Source: Hymenobacter frigidus (GTDB lineage Bacteria; Bacteroidota; Bacteroidia; Cytophagales; Hymenobacteraceae). Taken from it: DNA of 48,994 nt. A program made the position numbers and the translations under genes. The notes under the pieces are model-generated. The model was not told where the DNA came from. It did not search any database and worked only from the letters and a program-made list of their open reading frames with translations. The stretch covers positions 1 to 48,994 of the forward strand of contig NZ_BMGY01000036.1 in assembly GCF_014640435.1 (NCBI RefSeq), in the 5' to 3' direction. Numbering within the stretch: position 1 is the stretch's first letter; each line of letters begins with the position of its first letter. Shown piece by piece: positions 26,182 through 34,464 of the stretch.

Positions 26182-27798
26182 ATGAAAAAACGGATTATCG
26201 GCTTTAGCCTGGCCCTCGCATTGGGGCCGGCCAGCCACGCCTTTGCCCAGGGGCCGAGTGATGCCCTGCGCTACTCCCGTCTCCAGTTTGGCGGCCCGGC
26301 CCGTACCCAAGGCATTGGCGGAGCCAACGTGGCCCTCGGGGCCGACTTTGGCAACCTAACCAGCAATCCCGCCGGCCTGGGTCTGTTCCAGAAGTCGGAA
26401 ATTCATATCACACCCGGCATTGGCCTGGGGCAAAGCGACTCGCGCTTGGATGGCAGCTCGGCGGGCGCGCAGAACGATGTCAAGAACAGCTTCCATATTG
26501 CCAGTACTGGCCTCGTGCTGGCCAACCGCCGCCCCGATAGCGACCAGAGCACCAACTGGCGCGGCGGAGCCTTCGCGCTGGGCTTTACCCGGCTGGCCGA
26601 CTTCAACGTAGCCAGAACCTACAACAGCACCCTCACCGACCGCACCGTGAATGGCCGGACCTACACAGCCGATGACCAGTCTTACCTGGCTACGTTGCGC
26701 GGCACGGCGGGCAGGGATTACTATCTGAATATTCGCGGGCAGGGCCGGTCGGGCAATTACAACACGGTAGACAACGGCCTGGATGGCCTGGCCTACGGCG
26801 CCTACCTGATAAACGTGGACCGGGTGCGGGTGCCGGGCGGCACCGTGCAGGACTCCACTACCAGCATTACCAGCCGGACGCGGCGCGGGCCCATCGGGCA
26901 GGCCGAGCAGGTGATTTCGCGGGGCTCGGTGTCGCAGTTCGACCTGGGCTATGGCGGCAGCTATCGCGACCGGCTGTATATCGGCGTGGGCCTGGGCATC
27001 GTGAGTTCGAACTACCGGACGACATCGGATTTTACGGAAACTGAAAGTGACCCGACTACCCACATAAACAGCTACCGGCTGCGTGAGGAGCGTCGCGTCA
27101 GCGGCTCGGGCATTAACGCCCGGTTGGGCCTGATTTACCGCGCTACCGATGCTTTCCGTATCGGTGCTTCGGTGCAGACGCCCACCTATATGCGGTTGGA
27201 GGACACCTATAACGCGGCCTTTATCACCGATTTCAGCGCCTCGGGCACCGACGTGGTGCCCCGCAGCCTGCCGGTGGGCGTGACCACAATCGAGGCACAA
27301 CCCAACGACTACGCCTACGCCCTCACCACACCCTTCCGGGCCAATGGCGGCGTGGCTTACACGATAAGCAAGTACGGCTTTCTGACGGGCGATGTTGAGT
27401 ACGTGGGCTACGGCCAGGCCCGCCTGCACAACGACGCGCAGAATGCCAACGGCGACGACAACCCGTTTACCGCCGAAAACAACGACATCCAGGCCCGCTA
27501 CAAAAGCACCGTGAACCTGCGGTTTGGGGCTGAAGGTCGATTTGACGTGTTTCGGGTGCGGGTGGGCTACGCCCGCTACGGCGACCCGTACAAGGCTGAT
27601 AAGAACAACGAGCGGGTACAGAATTTTTACACCGCCGGGGCTGGCCTGCGCCAGGGTAATTTCTTCCTCGATGCCGCCGCCGTGTACACCTCCTTCAACC
27701 AGGTGAGCACGCCCTACAGTTTGGATGGCCTGGAGCCGTCCATCAAAATCAACAACAACCGCTACACTACCACCCTGACGGCGGGCCTCACGTTCTGA
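26182..27798 (+). CDS. FadL/OMPP1/TodX-family outer-membrane transport protein
   Basis: A 538-residue protein with signal peptide (KRIIGFSLALALGPASHAFA) and the hallmark N-terminal segment of the OMPP1 family: SDALRYSRLQFGGPARTQG then IGGANVALGADFGNLTSNPA, followed by amphipathic strands ending TTTLTAGLTF with a C-terminal phenylalanine, as expected for barrel insertion. Family knowledge: FadL-like barrels move hydrophobic molecules such as long-chain fatty acids or aromatics across the outer membrane; the substrate here is unknown. It follows the low-complexity lipoprotein gene on the same strand and could be cotranscribed with it if the intervening hairpin is leaky. Confidence 0.9.
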   Translation: MKKRIIGFSLALALGPASHAFAQGPSDALRYSRLQFGGPARTQGIGGANVALGADFGNLTSNPAGLGLFQKSEIHITPGIGLGQSDSRLDGSSAGAQNDVKNSFHIASTGLVLANRRPDSDQSTNWRGGAFALGFTRLADFNVARTYNSTLTDRTVNGRTYTADDQSYLATLRGTAGRDYYLNIRGQGRSGNYNTVDNGLDGLAYGAYLINVDRVRVPGGTVQDSTTSITSRTRRGPIGQAEQVISRGSVSQFDLGYGGSYRDRLYIGVGLGIVSSNYRTTSDFTETESDPTTHINSYRLREERRVSGSGINARLGLIYRATDAFRIGASVQTPTYMRLEDTYNAAFITDFSASGTDVVPRSLPVGVTTIEAQPNDYAYALTTPFRANGGVAYTISKYGFLTGDVEYVGYGQARLHNDAQNANGDDNPFTAENNDIQARYKSTVNLRFGAEGRFDVFRVRVGYARYGDPYKADKNNERVQNFYTAGAGLRQGNFFLDAAAVYTSFNQVSTPYSLDGLEPSIKINNNRYTTTLTAGLTF

Positions 27799-27823
27799 GC
27801 CAACTCACAGTGGGCATTGCCAC

Positions 27824-27859
27824 AAAAAGGGCTGCTCCGTTAAGGAACAGCCCTTTTTT
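27824..27859. terminator. Bidirectional intrinsic terminator
   Basis: AAAAAGGGCTGCTCC pairs with GGAACAGCCCTTTTTT (one bulged or mismatched pair), loop GTTAA, between the FadL-like gene and the converging lipoprotein gene. Confidence 0.85.
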
Positions 27860-27876
27860 ATTGGGTTATATCGGCA

Positions 27877-28896
27877 TTACTTCTGCACCCTGACCGTGCA
27901 GGTGAGCGTGGGGGCGGTGCCTAGTACCAGGTCGGAAACAAGCAGCAGACCCGTCCGCTCAGTTTTGTCTTCGATGGTGCGAAAGGCGATGACCTGGCCC
28001 TTGGTGAGCGTGCCGGTGCTCAGGCTGTCCGTAAACCGGGTGCCGTTGCCAAAGGCCGTGGCAAGGAGAGCATTGGTGTTGGCGTTACCAAAATCGGTGG
28101 TACTGAGGCCAGTGCGGCGCAGCAGGGTCAGCCGCCGGTTGGCCACTGGCCAGGTGCTGGCGCTCAGACTCAAGTCTTGGGTGGAAGCGGGCGCGTGCAG
28201 GCTGACGGTATTGTTGCGGGTGAGGCAAATCAGGTCAATCAGCAGCTGATTTGCTTGCAGGCTGTTTTCGTTGTTGATGAGGGCGTACTTGGGCAGCAGC
28301 AGGCCGGTGCGCAGGTTGAGAAACACCCGAGCCCGGTCGCGCACCGGCGCGGCGGCGGCCGGCGTGGCGGGCACTACTGGCCGCAGCAGCGCCGTGTAGC
28401 TGTGGTAAACCCGGGCCGAATCGCTGCTGCGAACCGTGAGGCGCAGGGCGCGGCTGGTACTTTGGCCGTTGGCATCAGTGGCGGTGTACTGCCACTGCTC
28501 GGTGCCCGACGTGGCGCGGGCCACAAACTGGTTGGGCAGCAACAGCTCGCGGCCCGAGAAAGTGGCCGTGGGCGGCGACGCCACCCGAAGCACCGAATCC
28601 AGGTACACCAGCGCGTCATCGTTAGGCGTTTTGCTAGGGTCGTAGCTGCTGATTGGCGAGGGGTAAATGATGGGGTTGCGGGTGGGCTCGTACTTCACCG
28701 TGATGCGCAGCCGCTGAAGGTCGTTGTCGCGGCTTTGGGCGTAGGCGCGGGTCGTGAGCGTGTCGCTGGGCTGCACGGTGCGGTTGCCGGAGGTGAGGCC
28801 GGTGGTGCCGATAAAATCGAGCCGCACGGGCGTTTCGGTTTTGGCACAAGCCGCCAGCAACACGGGCAATAAGAGCAATAGGGGGCGAAAACGCAT
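27877..28896 (-). CDS. Hypothetical lipoprotein, beta-rich
   Basis: A 339-residue lipoprotein with short signal peptide and lipobox LLAAC (Cys17). The mature part looks beta-rich and Ig-like, with a first half around LQRLRITVKYEPTRNPIIYP and GTEQWQYTATDANGQSTSRA, and a second half resembling a DUF-type Bacteroidota surface domain (RARVFLNLRTGLLLPKYALI). No function known. The TACCTTTG box ends four bases before the ATG at 28896, predicting a leaderless mRNA. Divergent from the DPP-IV gene; the two may respond together. It converges with the FadL-like gene across a terminator. Confidence 0.82.
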   Translation of the reverse strand: MRFRPLLLLLPVLLAACAKTETPVRLDFIGTTGLTSGNRTVQPSDTLTTRAYAQSRDNDLQRLRITVKYEPTRNPIIYPSPISSYDPSKTPNDDALVYLDSVLRVASPPTATFSGRELLLPNQFVARATSGTEQWQYTATDANGQSTSRALRLTVRSSDSARVYHSYTALLRPVVPATPAAAAPVRDRARVFLNLRTGLLLPKYALINNENSLQANQLLIDLICLTRNNTVSLHAPASTQDLSLSASTWPVANRRLTLLRRTGLSTTDFGNANTNALLATAFGNGTRFTDSLSTGTLTKGQVIAFRTIEDKTERTGLLLVSDLVLGTAPTLTCTVRVQK

Positions 28897-28900
28897 AATG

Positions 28901-28908
28901 CAAAGGTA
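28901..28908 (-). promoter_or_regulatory. minus-7 box TACCTTTG, four bases from ATG of lipoprotein gene
   Basis: Exact TAnnTTTG match on the minus strand. Its G is followed by four bases and then the ATG at 28896, so transcription would start at or inside the start codon. Confidence 0.6.
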
Positions 28909-28947
28909 ACGGAGCCCACCGGCTGCAACCGAGCTGCGGACGAATGT

Positions 28948-28955
28948 TACCTTTA
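28948..28955 (+). promoter_or_regulatory. Candidate minus-7 box TACCTTTA for the DPP-IV gene
   Basis: One mismatch to TAnnTTTG, 46 bases before the ATG at 29002. No clear minus-33 TTTG. Confidence 0.45.
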
Positions 28956-29001
28956 ACGTTCTGTTTACTCCCTTATTTCGCTCACACTCCCGATTTACAC
29001 C

Positions 29002-31230
29002 ATGCGTTTTCGCTTTTTCGCGCTGGCCGCGCTACTGGCCACCAATGGCCCGGCCCTGGTGCCGGGCTATACCACTTCCCTCACCCACGCCCAGCAAAAG
29101 CTGCCGCTGACCCTGGAAGACATCTGGGCCAAGCCCACCTTCCGGGCCGCCGCCGTACCGGGTTTCAACTGGATGAACGACGGCCGCTACTACTCGGCCC
29201 TTGATGCCGGCAGCTTAGTACAATACGAAGTGACCACCGGCAAAGCCGTGCAAACCCTGGTGACGGCCGCCGAGCTGCAGCTGCCCGGCACCGACAAGCC
29301 ACTGGCCGTGGATGGCTACTCCTTCAACGCCAACGAACAGAAAATCCTGTTCACGACGGCTACCGAGCCCATTTACCGGCGCAGCGCCCGCGCCAGCTAC
29401 TATGTCTTCGACCGCGGCACCAAGAAGCTGACGCCGCTGAGCGCCGGCGGCAAGCAGGGCTACGCCACGTACTCGCCCGACGGCCAGCGCGTGGCCTTCA
29501 CCCGCGACAACAACGTGTACGTGACCGACCTGGCCACGATGCAGGAAACCGCCGTGACCACCAACGGTGTGAAAAACAACCTCATCAACGGCTCGACCGA
29601 CTGGGTGTACGAGGAAGAATTCGGCTTTGCCCAAGGCTTTTTCTGGTCGCCGGATAGCAAGCAAATTGCTTACTACACCTTCGATGAAAGCCAGGTACCC
29701 GAGTACGACATGCAGGAATGGGGCGAGCTCTACCCCAAAGAAAACCGCTTTAAATACCCCAAAGCCGGCGAGAAAAACTCGGTAGTGAGCGTGAGCAGCT
29801 ACGACGTGGCCAGTGCCCGCACCAATAAGATGGACGTGGGTCCGGTGGCCGACCAGTACATCCCCCGCGTGATGTGGACCGCAGTGCCGAACCTGCTCAG
29901 CATCCAGCGCCTGAACCGCCTGCAGAATAAGCTCGAAATCCTGCACGCCGATGCCAACACCGGCAAAACCCGCGTGGTGCTGACCGATACGAATGCGGCT
30001 TACGTCGAAATCAACGATGATTTGAACTACCTGGCCGGCGGCAAGCAGTTTCTGTTCACCAGTGAGAAGGACGGTTACCAGCACCTTTACCTGCACGACA
30101 TGGACGGCAAGCAGGTGCGCCAGCTCACGAAGGGGCCCTGGGAAATTAGCGCCATTAACGGCTTCAACCCCAAAACCGGCTTCGTGTACTTTACCAGTAC
30201 CGAGGGCTCGGCCCTGCAGCGCCACTTGTATCGCGTGAACTTGAAGGGCTCGGGCAAGCAGCGCATCAGCGAGGCCGGCAACGGCACCGACGTGGTGAAC
30301 CTGAGCCCCGACACCAAATACTTTCTCAATACCCACTCCTCGGCGGGCGTACCGGCCGTGGTGAGCCTGCGCGAAGGCGCGACGGGCAAGCTAGTGAAGA
30401 CGCTGGAGGACAACGCCAAGCTGCGCCAAACACTAGCCCAGTACGACCTGGGCAAATTTGAGTTTCTCACCTTCAAAACCTCCGAAGGCGTGGATCTAAA
30501 TGCCTGGATGATAAAGCCCAGCAACTTCGACCCCGCCAAGCAATACCCCGTGCTGATGCACGTGTACGGCGGCCCCAGCTTCGGCAGCGGCAGCAGCCAG
30601 ACGGTGCTCGACAACTACGGCGGCAGCAATTACCTCTGGCATCAGATGCTGGCTGAAAAGGGCTATATCGTGGTTTCGGTGGAAAACCGGGGCACATCGG
30701 GCCGCGGCTCAGCCTTCCGCAAAGCTACTTACGCCAACTTGGGCAAGCTCGAAACCATCGACCAGGGCGAGGGCGCGAAGTACCTGGCTTCGCTGCCTTA
30801 CGTGGACAAGTCGCGCATTGGCATCTGGGGCTGGAGCTACGGCGGCTACATGACTTCGCTGGCCATGACCAAAAACCCCGACCTCTTCAAAATGGGCATC
30901 GCCGTGGCCCCGGTCACAAACTGGCGCTACTACGACACTGTGTACACCGAGCGCTACCTGAAAACGCCCCAGGAAAACCCCGGCGGCTACGACGAGAACT
31001 CGCCCGTGCAGTTTGCCCAGAATATGAAAGGCAAGTTCCTGCTCGTGCATGGCACCGGCGACGACAACGTGCATTTCCAAAACTCCATCGCCTTCGTTGA
31101 TGCCATGATTAAGGCCAACAAGGACTACCAGACGCTGTACTACCCCAACCGCAACCACGGTATCGGGGGCGGCAACACGCGCCTGCACCTGTATCGCCAG
31201 ATGACTAATTTCGTAACGCAGAACCTGTAA
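29002..31230 (+). CDS. Dipeptidyl-peptidase IV-type serine peptidase (S9B)
   Basis: A 742-residue exported peptidase that removes X-Pro or X-Ala dipeptides from peptide N-termini, probably in the periplasm. A signal peptide is seen (FALAALLATNGPALVPG region; cleavage near AQQK). Residues about 100-480 form the eight-bladed propeller (PD40-like strands). The substrate N-terminus-binding double Glu is present as VYEEEF at residues 203-207. The alpha/beta-hydrolase domain has the nucleophile Ser612 in GWSYGG, Asp687 in GTGDDNVHFQ, and His719 in NHGIGGG, so the triad is complete. Length and motifs match the DPP-IV family, which is widespread in Bacteroidota and serves peptide nutrition. A terminator follows; the gene stands alone. 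Confidence 0.94.
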   Translation: MRFRFFALAALLATNGPALVPGYTTSLTHAQQKLPLTLEDIWAKPTFRAAAVPGFNWMNDGRYYSALDAGSLVQYEVTTGKAVQTLVTAAELQLPGTDKPLAVDGYSFNANEQKILFTTATEPIYRRSARASYYVFDRGTKKLTPLSAGGKQGYATYSPDGQRVAFTRDNNVYVTDLATMQETAVTTNGVKNNLINGSTDWVYEEEFGFAQGFFWSPDSKQIAYYTFDESQVPEYDMQEWGELYPKENRFKYPKAGEKNSVVSVSSYDVASARTNKMDVGPVADQYIPRVMWTAVPNLLSIQRLNRLQNKLEILHADANTGKTRVVLTDTNAAYVEINDDLNYLAGGKQFLFTSEKDGYQHLYLHDMDGKQVRQLTKGPWEISAINGFNPKTGFVYFTSTEGSALQRHLYRVNLKGSGKQRISEAGNGTDVVNLSPDTKYFLNTHSSAGVPAVVSLREGATGKLVKTLEDNAKLRQTLAQYDLGKFEFLTFKTSEGVDLNAWMIKPSNFDPAKQYPVLMHVYGGPSFGSGSSQTVLDNYGGSNYLWHQMLAEKGYIVVSVENRGTSGRGSAFRKATYANLGKLETIDQGEGAKYLASLPYVDKSRIGIWGWSYGGYMTSLAMTKNPDLFKMGIAVAPVTNWRYYDTVYTERYLKTPQENPGGYDENSPVQFAQNMKGKFLLVHGTGDDNVHFQNSIAFVDAMIKANKDYQTLYYPNRNHGIGGGNTRLHLYRQMTNFVTQNL

Positions 31231-31240
31231 ATCAAGCGCT

Positions 31241-31303
31241 AACAAATAAGGGCCGTTGGCCGCCAACCTCATTGGAGTTGGCGGCCAACGGCCCTTATTT
31301 GTT
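31241..31303. terminator. Very long perfect hairpin (27-bp arms) between convergent genes
   Basis: 31241-31267 and 31277-31303 are exact complements (outer part AACAAATAAGGGCCGTTGGC) with a 9-base loop. The stem has an A/T-rich outer end, so it acts as a bidirectional terminator for DPP-IV and prmC, but the stem is longer than needed. Confidence 0.85.
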
Positions 31304-31314
31304 GAAGACAATTG

Positions 31315-32172
31315 CTACCCGCACCGTCCGCGCACCATGCGCGCTTTGCCGAACATGTCGGGCAGTACAGTTACGTCCACAAAGCCCTGCGCTACGAGCA
31401 GAGCGGCCGTTTCAGCACCCAAGGCCTCATTTATTTCCAGGTAAATACCGCCTCCGGGCCGCAGCAGTACCGGGCCTATTTCGGCTAACCGGCGGTAGAA
31501 TAGCAGCGGGTCTTCATCGGGCACGAAGAGGGCCGTAGCGGGCTCCCAGGCCAGCACGTTGTCGCGCATGGTGGGGCGCTCGCTTTCGCGCACGTAGGGC
31601 GGATTACTCACCAATATATCGAGCGTGCCGGGGGCTAAGTCGGTGGGCAGGTTAAGAAGAATATCAACCTGCTGAAAAGTGACCTGCGGAGCGTAGTGGG
31701 CGGCATTACGGCGGGCCACAGCCAGGGCCTCGGCCGAAATATCCACGGCTAATACTTCCGCTTTGGGCAGGGCACGGGCCAGCGCCAGGGCCAGGCAGCC
31801 CGAGCCCGTGCCCACGTCGAGCACTCGTAACGCGGCATTGGCTGGATACGCCTGCGTAATGACTTGCACCAACTCCTCGGTTTCGGGACGCGGGATGAGG
31901 GTGGCGGGCGTCACTTCCAGCTCCATACCGGCAAAATGCGCCGTACCCAGCACGTACTGCACCGGCTCGTGGGCCAGCAAGCGGGCGGCCAGCGCCGGCA
32001 CCGCCGCCAGCGCGGCGGGTGGCACGGGCTGCTGGGCGGCCATCAGGCGCTGGAGGGAGTCGAGCGCCAGCAAGTGCTCCACCACCAGCGCGGCAATGGC
32101 CTGGGCTTCGCGCTCTGGGTAAACGGGTTGTAGGTCTAAGGCCAGGGAAGCCGTGAAATCGCGGGTTTTCAT
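31315..32172 (-). CDS. prmC: Peptide chain release factor N5-glutamine methyltransferase
   Basis: PrmC methylates the GGQ glutamine of release factors RF1/RF2 using SAM, improving translation termination. From the ATG at 32172 it has 285 residues. The N-terminal helical domain (about 1-85) is followed by the Rossmann methyltransferase domain with TLIPRPETEELV (the PRPETE signature), the SAM-binding LDVGTGSGCLALAL, and the catalytic NPPYV motif. A TTG three codons upstream is an unlikely start. A TACATTTG box ends six bases before the ATG. It is divergent from ribD; their promoter boxes are 29 bases apart. Confidence 0.94.
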   Translation of the reverse strand: MKTRDFTASLALDLQPVYPEREAQAIAALVVEHLLALDSLQRLMAAQQPVPPAALAAVPALAARLLAHEPVQYVLGTAHFAGMELEVTPATLIPRPETEELVQVITQAYPANAALRVLDVGTGSGCLALALARALPKAEVLAVDISAEALAVARRNAAHYAPQVTFQQVDILLNLPTDLAPGTLDILVSNPPYVRESERPTMRDNVLAWEPATALFVPDEDPLLFYRRLAEIGPVLLRPGGGIYLEINEALGAETAALLVAQGFVDVTVLPDMFGKARMVRGRCG

Positions 32173-32178
32173 CGGGCG

Positions 32179-32186
32179 CAAATGTA
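32179..32186 (-). promoter_or_regulatory. prmC minus-7 box TACATTTG
   Basis: Exact TAnnTTTG match on the minus strand; six bases separate it from the prmC ATG, predicting a leaderless or near-leaderless transcript. Confidence 0.6.
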
Positions 32187-32215
32187 GGCTCCCGGCGTAG
32201 CTGCGGCGCGGTTCC

Positions 32216-32223
32216 TACCTTCG
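32216..32223 (+). promoter_or_regulatory. ribD minus-7 box TACCTTCG
   Basis: One mismatch to TAnnTTTG; six bases separate it from the ribD ATG at 32230. Arranged back-to-back with the prmC box. Confidence 0.5.
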
Positions 32224-32229
32224 CCCCCG

Positions 32230-33267
32230 ATGAAACCCGACGATGCTACTTTCATGCGCCGCGCCCTGAGCCTGGCGCACCTTGGCACGGGCTACGCCCG
32301 CCCAAATCCTTTGGTTGGCTGCGTAGTGACGCACCAGAACCGCATCATTGGCGAGGGCTGGCACCGCCAACACGGTGGGCCGCATGCCGAAGTAAATGCC
32401 CTGACGGCGGTAACGGACCAGGAGCTGCTGAAAACCAGCCGCGTGTATGTGACGCTGGAGCCCTGCGCCCACCACGGCAAAACGCCGCCCTGCGCCGACC
32501 TGCTCATCGAGAAAGGCGTGCCCGAAGTAGTGATTTGCAACGACGACCCGTTTCCGCTGGTGGCCGGGCGTGGCATTGAAAAGCTGCGCGCCGCCGGCAT
32601 CCGGGTCGAAACCGGCGTACTGGCGGAGGAAGGCCGCTGGCTGAACCGCCGCTTCTTCACCTTTCACGAAAAGAAGCGGCCGTACCTGGTGCTGAAATGG
32701 GCCGAAACGGCCGATGGATTTCTGGCCGGGCCGTACTTTCAACCCGTGCAGATAAGCAGCCCGCAGGCGGGCCTGCTCACGCACCAGTGGCGGGCCGAGG
32801 AAGCGGGAATTCTGGTGGGCACCCGCACGGCCCTGCACGACAACCCCCGCCTGAACGTGCGCGACTGGCCCGGCCCCCAGCCCACGCGCTTGGTTATCGA
32901 CAAAAACCTGGGCCTGCCACCCACCCACCACCTGCTCGACGGCTCGCAACCTACCCTCATCTACACTTACCGCCAGCCTTACCACACCGCCAACCTCGAC
33001 CACGTTACCCTCTCCGAAGCCGACGACCTCATCCCCCAAGTGCTGGCCGACCTCTACCAGCGCCAAGTACAGTCCGTGCTGGTCGAAGGTGGCCCCACGG
33101 TGCTGAATGCGCTGCTGAACGCGGGCTTGTGGGACGAAATCCGCGTGTTCCGGGCACCGTCTAAGCTGGGTAAAGGCATCGCGGCCCCGCGCCTGGGCCT
33201 GAGTGGCTTACGCAGCACAACGAACGTTGGCCCCGACGAACTGTTCTGGTACGTAAACGAGCAGTAG
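32230..33267 (+). CDS. ribD: Bifunctional riboflavin deaminase-reductase
   Basis: RibD carries out two successive riboflavin steps: deamination of the pyrimidine and NADPH reduction of the ribosyl side chain. The N-terminal deaminase domain has the zinc site PHAEVNAL (His52, Glu54) and the cysteines of PCAHHGKTPPC (Cys79, Cys88). The reductase domain starts near residue 148 (RPYLVLKWAETADGFLAG) and includes EEAGILVGTRTALHDNPRLN and VLVEGGPTVLNALL. The 345-residue length is normal for the fused enzyme. No other rib gene is adjacent, so riboflavin genes are dispersed here, as is common in Bacteroidota. No FMN riboswitch is seen; the leader is only a few bases. Confidence 0.95.
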   Translation: MKPDDATFMRRALSLAHLGTGYARPNPLVGCVVTHQNRIIGEGWHRQHGGPHAEVNALTAVTDQELLKTSRVYVTLEPCAHHGKTPPCADLLIEKGVPEVVICNDDPFPLVAGRGIEKLRAAGIRVETGVLAEEGRWLNRRFFTFHEKKRPYLVLKWAETADGFLAGPYFQPVQISSPQAGLLTHQWRAEEAGILVGTRTALHDNPRLNVRDWPGPQPTRLVIDKNLGLPPTHHLLDGSQPTLIYTYRQPYHTANLDHVTLSEADDLIPQVLADLYQRQVQSVLVEGGPTVLNALLNAGLWDEIRVFRAPSKLGKGIAAPRLGLSGLRSTTNVGPDELFWYVNEQ

Positions 33268-33271
33268 CCTC

Positions 33272-33358
33272 GTAGCGTGAACTCTGCGAGTCCGCGCCCG
33301 CACCACTCCTTAATTCCCTTGTTTTTCACCACACGCGGACTCGCAGAGTCCGCGCTAC
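33272..33358. repeat. Dispersed palindrome, family B, second copy
   Basis: Arms GTAGCGTGAACTCTGCGAGT and ACTCGCAGAGTCCGCGCTAC surround a 33-base spacer unlike the one in the copy at 9710-9789. It lies four bases after the ribD stop and 14 bases before the GAF gene ATG, so it probably sits within a shared transcript. Confidence 0.85.
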
Positions 33359-33372
33359 AACCGCGCTACTTC

Positions 33373-33855
33373 ATGGCCGAAACCCTCGCCCTCGACACTA
33401 CCCTCACCAAGGCCGCCCAATACCAGCAGCTGCTGCCCCAAATTGAAGCCCTCACCACCGGCGAGCCCGACCTGACCGCCAACCTAGCCAACACGGCCGC
33501 TGCGTTACGCCAGGCATTCGGCTTTTTTTGGGTGGGGTTTTATGTGGTGAAAGATGATGAACTGGTGCTTGGGCCATTCCAGGGGCCCATTGCCTGCACG
33601 CGCATCCGGCACGGCAAGGGCGTGTGCGGAGCCAGCTGGGCCCAGGCCCAAACCATTCTCGTGCCCGACGTGGAGGCCTTCCCCGGCCACATCGCCTGCA
33701 GCTCCGATTCCAAGTCTGAAATCGTAGTCCCAATTATCAAAAACGGCCAGGTAGTGGCCGTGCTCGATGTCGACAGCGACCAGCTCAACGATTTTGACCA
33801 CGATGACCAGGCCGCCCTGGAGCAGCTGATGCAGCTGGCGACGCGCTGGTTCTAA
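33373..33855 (+). CDS. msrC: Free methionine-(R)-sulfoxide reductase (GAF domain)
   Basis: A 160-residue cytoplasmic GAF-domain enzyme that reduces free Met-R-sulfoxide, part of oxidative-damage repair. The three functional cysteines are present at Cys75 (PIACTRI), Cys85 (GVCGASW) and Cys109 (HIACSSDSKSEIVVPI) with the spacing 10 and 24 found in E. coli MsrC/YebR. Also seen: FFWVGFYVV and AVLDVDSDQLNDFD. The ATG at 33373 gives the family length; earlier in-frame residues are translated from the repeat element. It follows ribD closely on the same strand and may be cotranscribed with it. Confidence 0.9.
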   Translation: MAETLALDTTLTKAAQYQQLLPQIEALTTGEPDLTANLANTAAALRQAFGFFWVGFYVVKDDELVLGPFQGPIACTRIRHGKGVCGASWAQAQTILVPDVEAFPGHIACSSDSKSEIVVPIIKNGQVVAVLDVDSDQLNDFDHDDQAALEQLMQLATRWF

Positions 33856-33889
33856 TGCCCGGCGCGTCGTTTCCTGCCAGCTTTTCAGT

Positions 33890-34395
33890 ATGATGCACGC
33901 CCGCGAATACTTCGGCCCTGAGGCACCCAACACCGGCCAGTGCCGACCTCGTCGCAGGCGCTTGGCCGTGCTGCTGGTCGCTACCCTGGCCGCCCCGCTG
34001 GCCCTGCATGCCCAAGTTCCGGCCCTGACGGGGCACCAGGCACCGACTTACTCACAGCCTCCATTTTGACATCAGCGTCTAAAAAAGGGTGTCACGAAGT
34101 TGATTTAGCAAAATTTCAGTTGCGGACCCCAGAGGCAGGCTTTTATATTGCGATGGAATGGTTGTACACCGCCGACCGTTTCGGGTGTGAACACCCCGTG
34201 ACGATACAAGCCACAAAAGAAAGAAAAATGAGCTACAGCTACGGCCAATCGTTAGGGGGCTATCTTGATGCACCCGCACCCGATACGTGGTATCTCTCAG
34301 CAGGACATTCGTGGCAGCAGTTCCAGCCTCGTGGCGTGCTGATGGATAAAGGCAACATGAATGCAGCCATCCAGGTCGTTGTTCAACCCGATTAA
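33890..34395 (+). pseudogene. Disrupted gene: signal-peptide fragment plus frame-shifted C-terminal part
   Basis: An ATG at 33890 opens a 59-residue frame with a good signal peptide (RRRRLAVLLVATLAAPLALH, then AQVPALTG), which stops at 34067. In a different frame, starting about the same place, a second open stretch ends at 34395 and includes VDLAKFQLRTPEAGFYIAME, WLYTADRFGC and a QPRGVLMDKGNMNAAIQVVV ending, all of natural-protein character. The second part has no start codon of its own that gives a natural N-terminus, and its base composition is less GC-rich than its neighbours. The simplest reading is one exported protein split by a frameshift or internal deletion. I do not know its family; a resemblance to the C-terminal part of Bacteroidota carboxypeptidase-regulatory-domain proteins is only an impression. 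Confidence 0.5.
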
Positions 34396-34464
34396 CTGTG
34401 CTGTACTAGCCTCAACCCGATACTCGCAATCACCAACAGCTCCCCCATATCCCGCTTCCACTCC

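Noticed and set aside
29215..30336. 373-residue frame opposite the DPP-IV gene
   Set aside because: Antisense shadow; no start region, signal or domain of its own.
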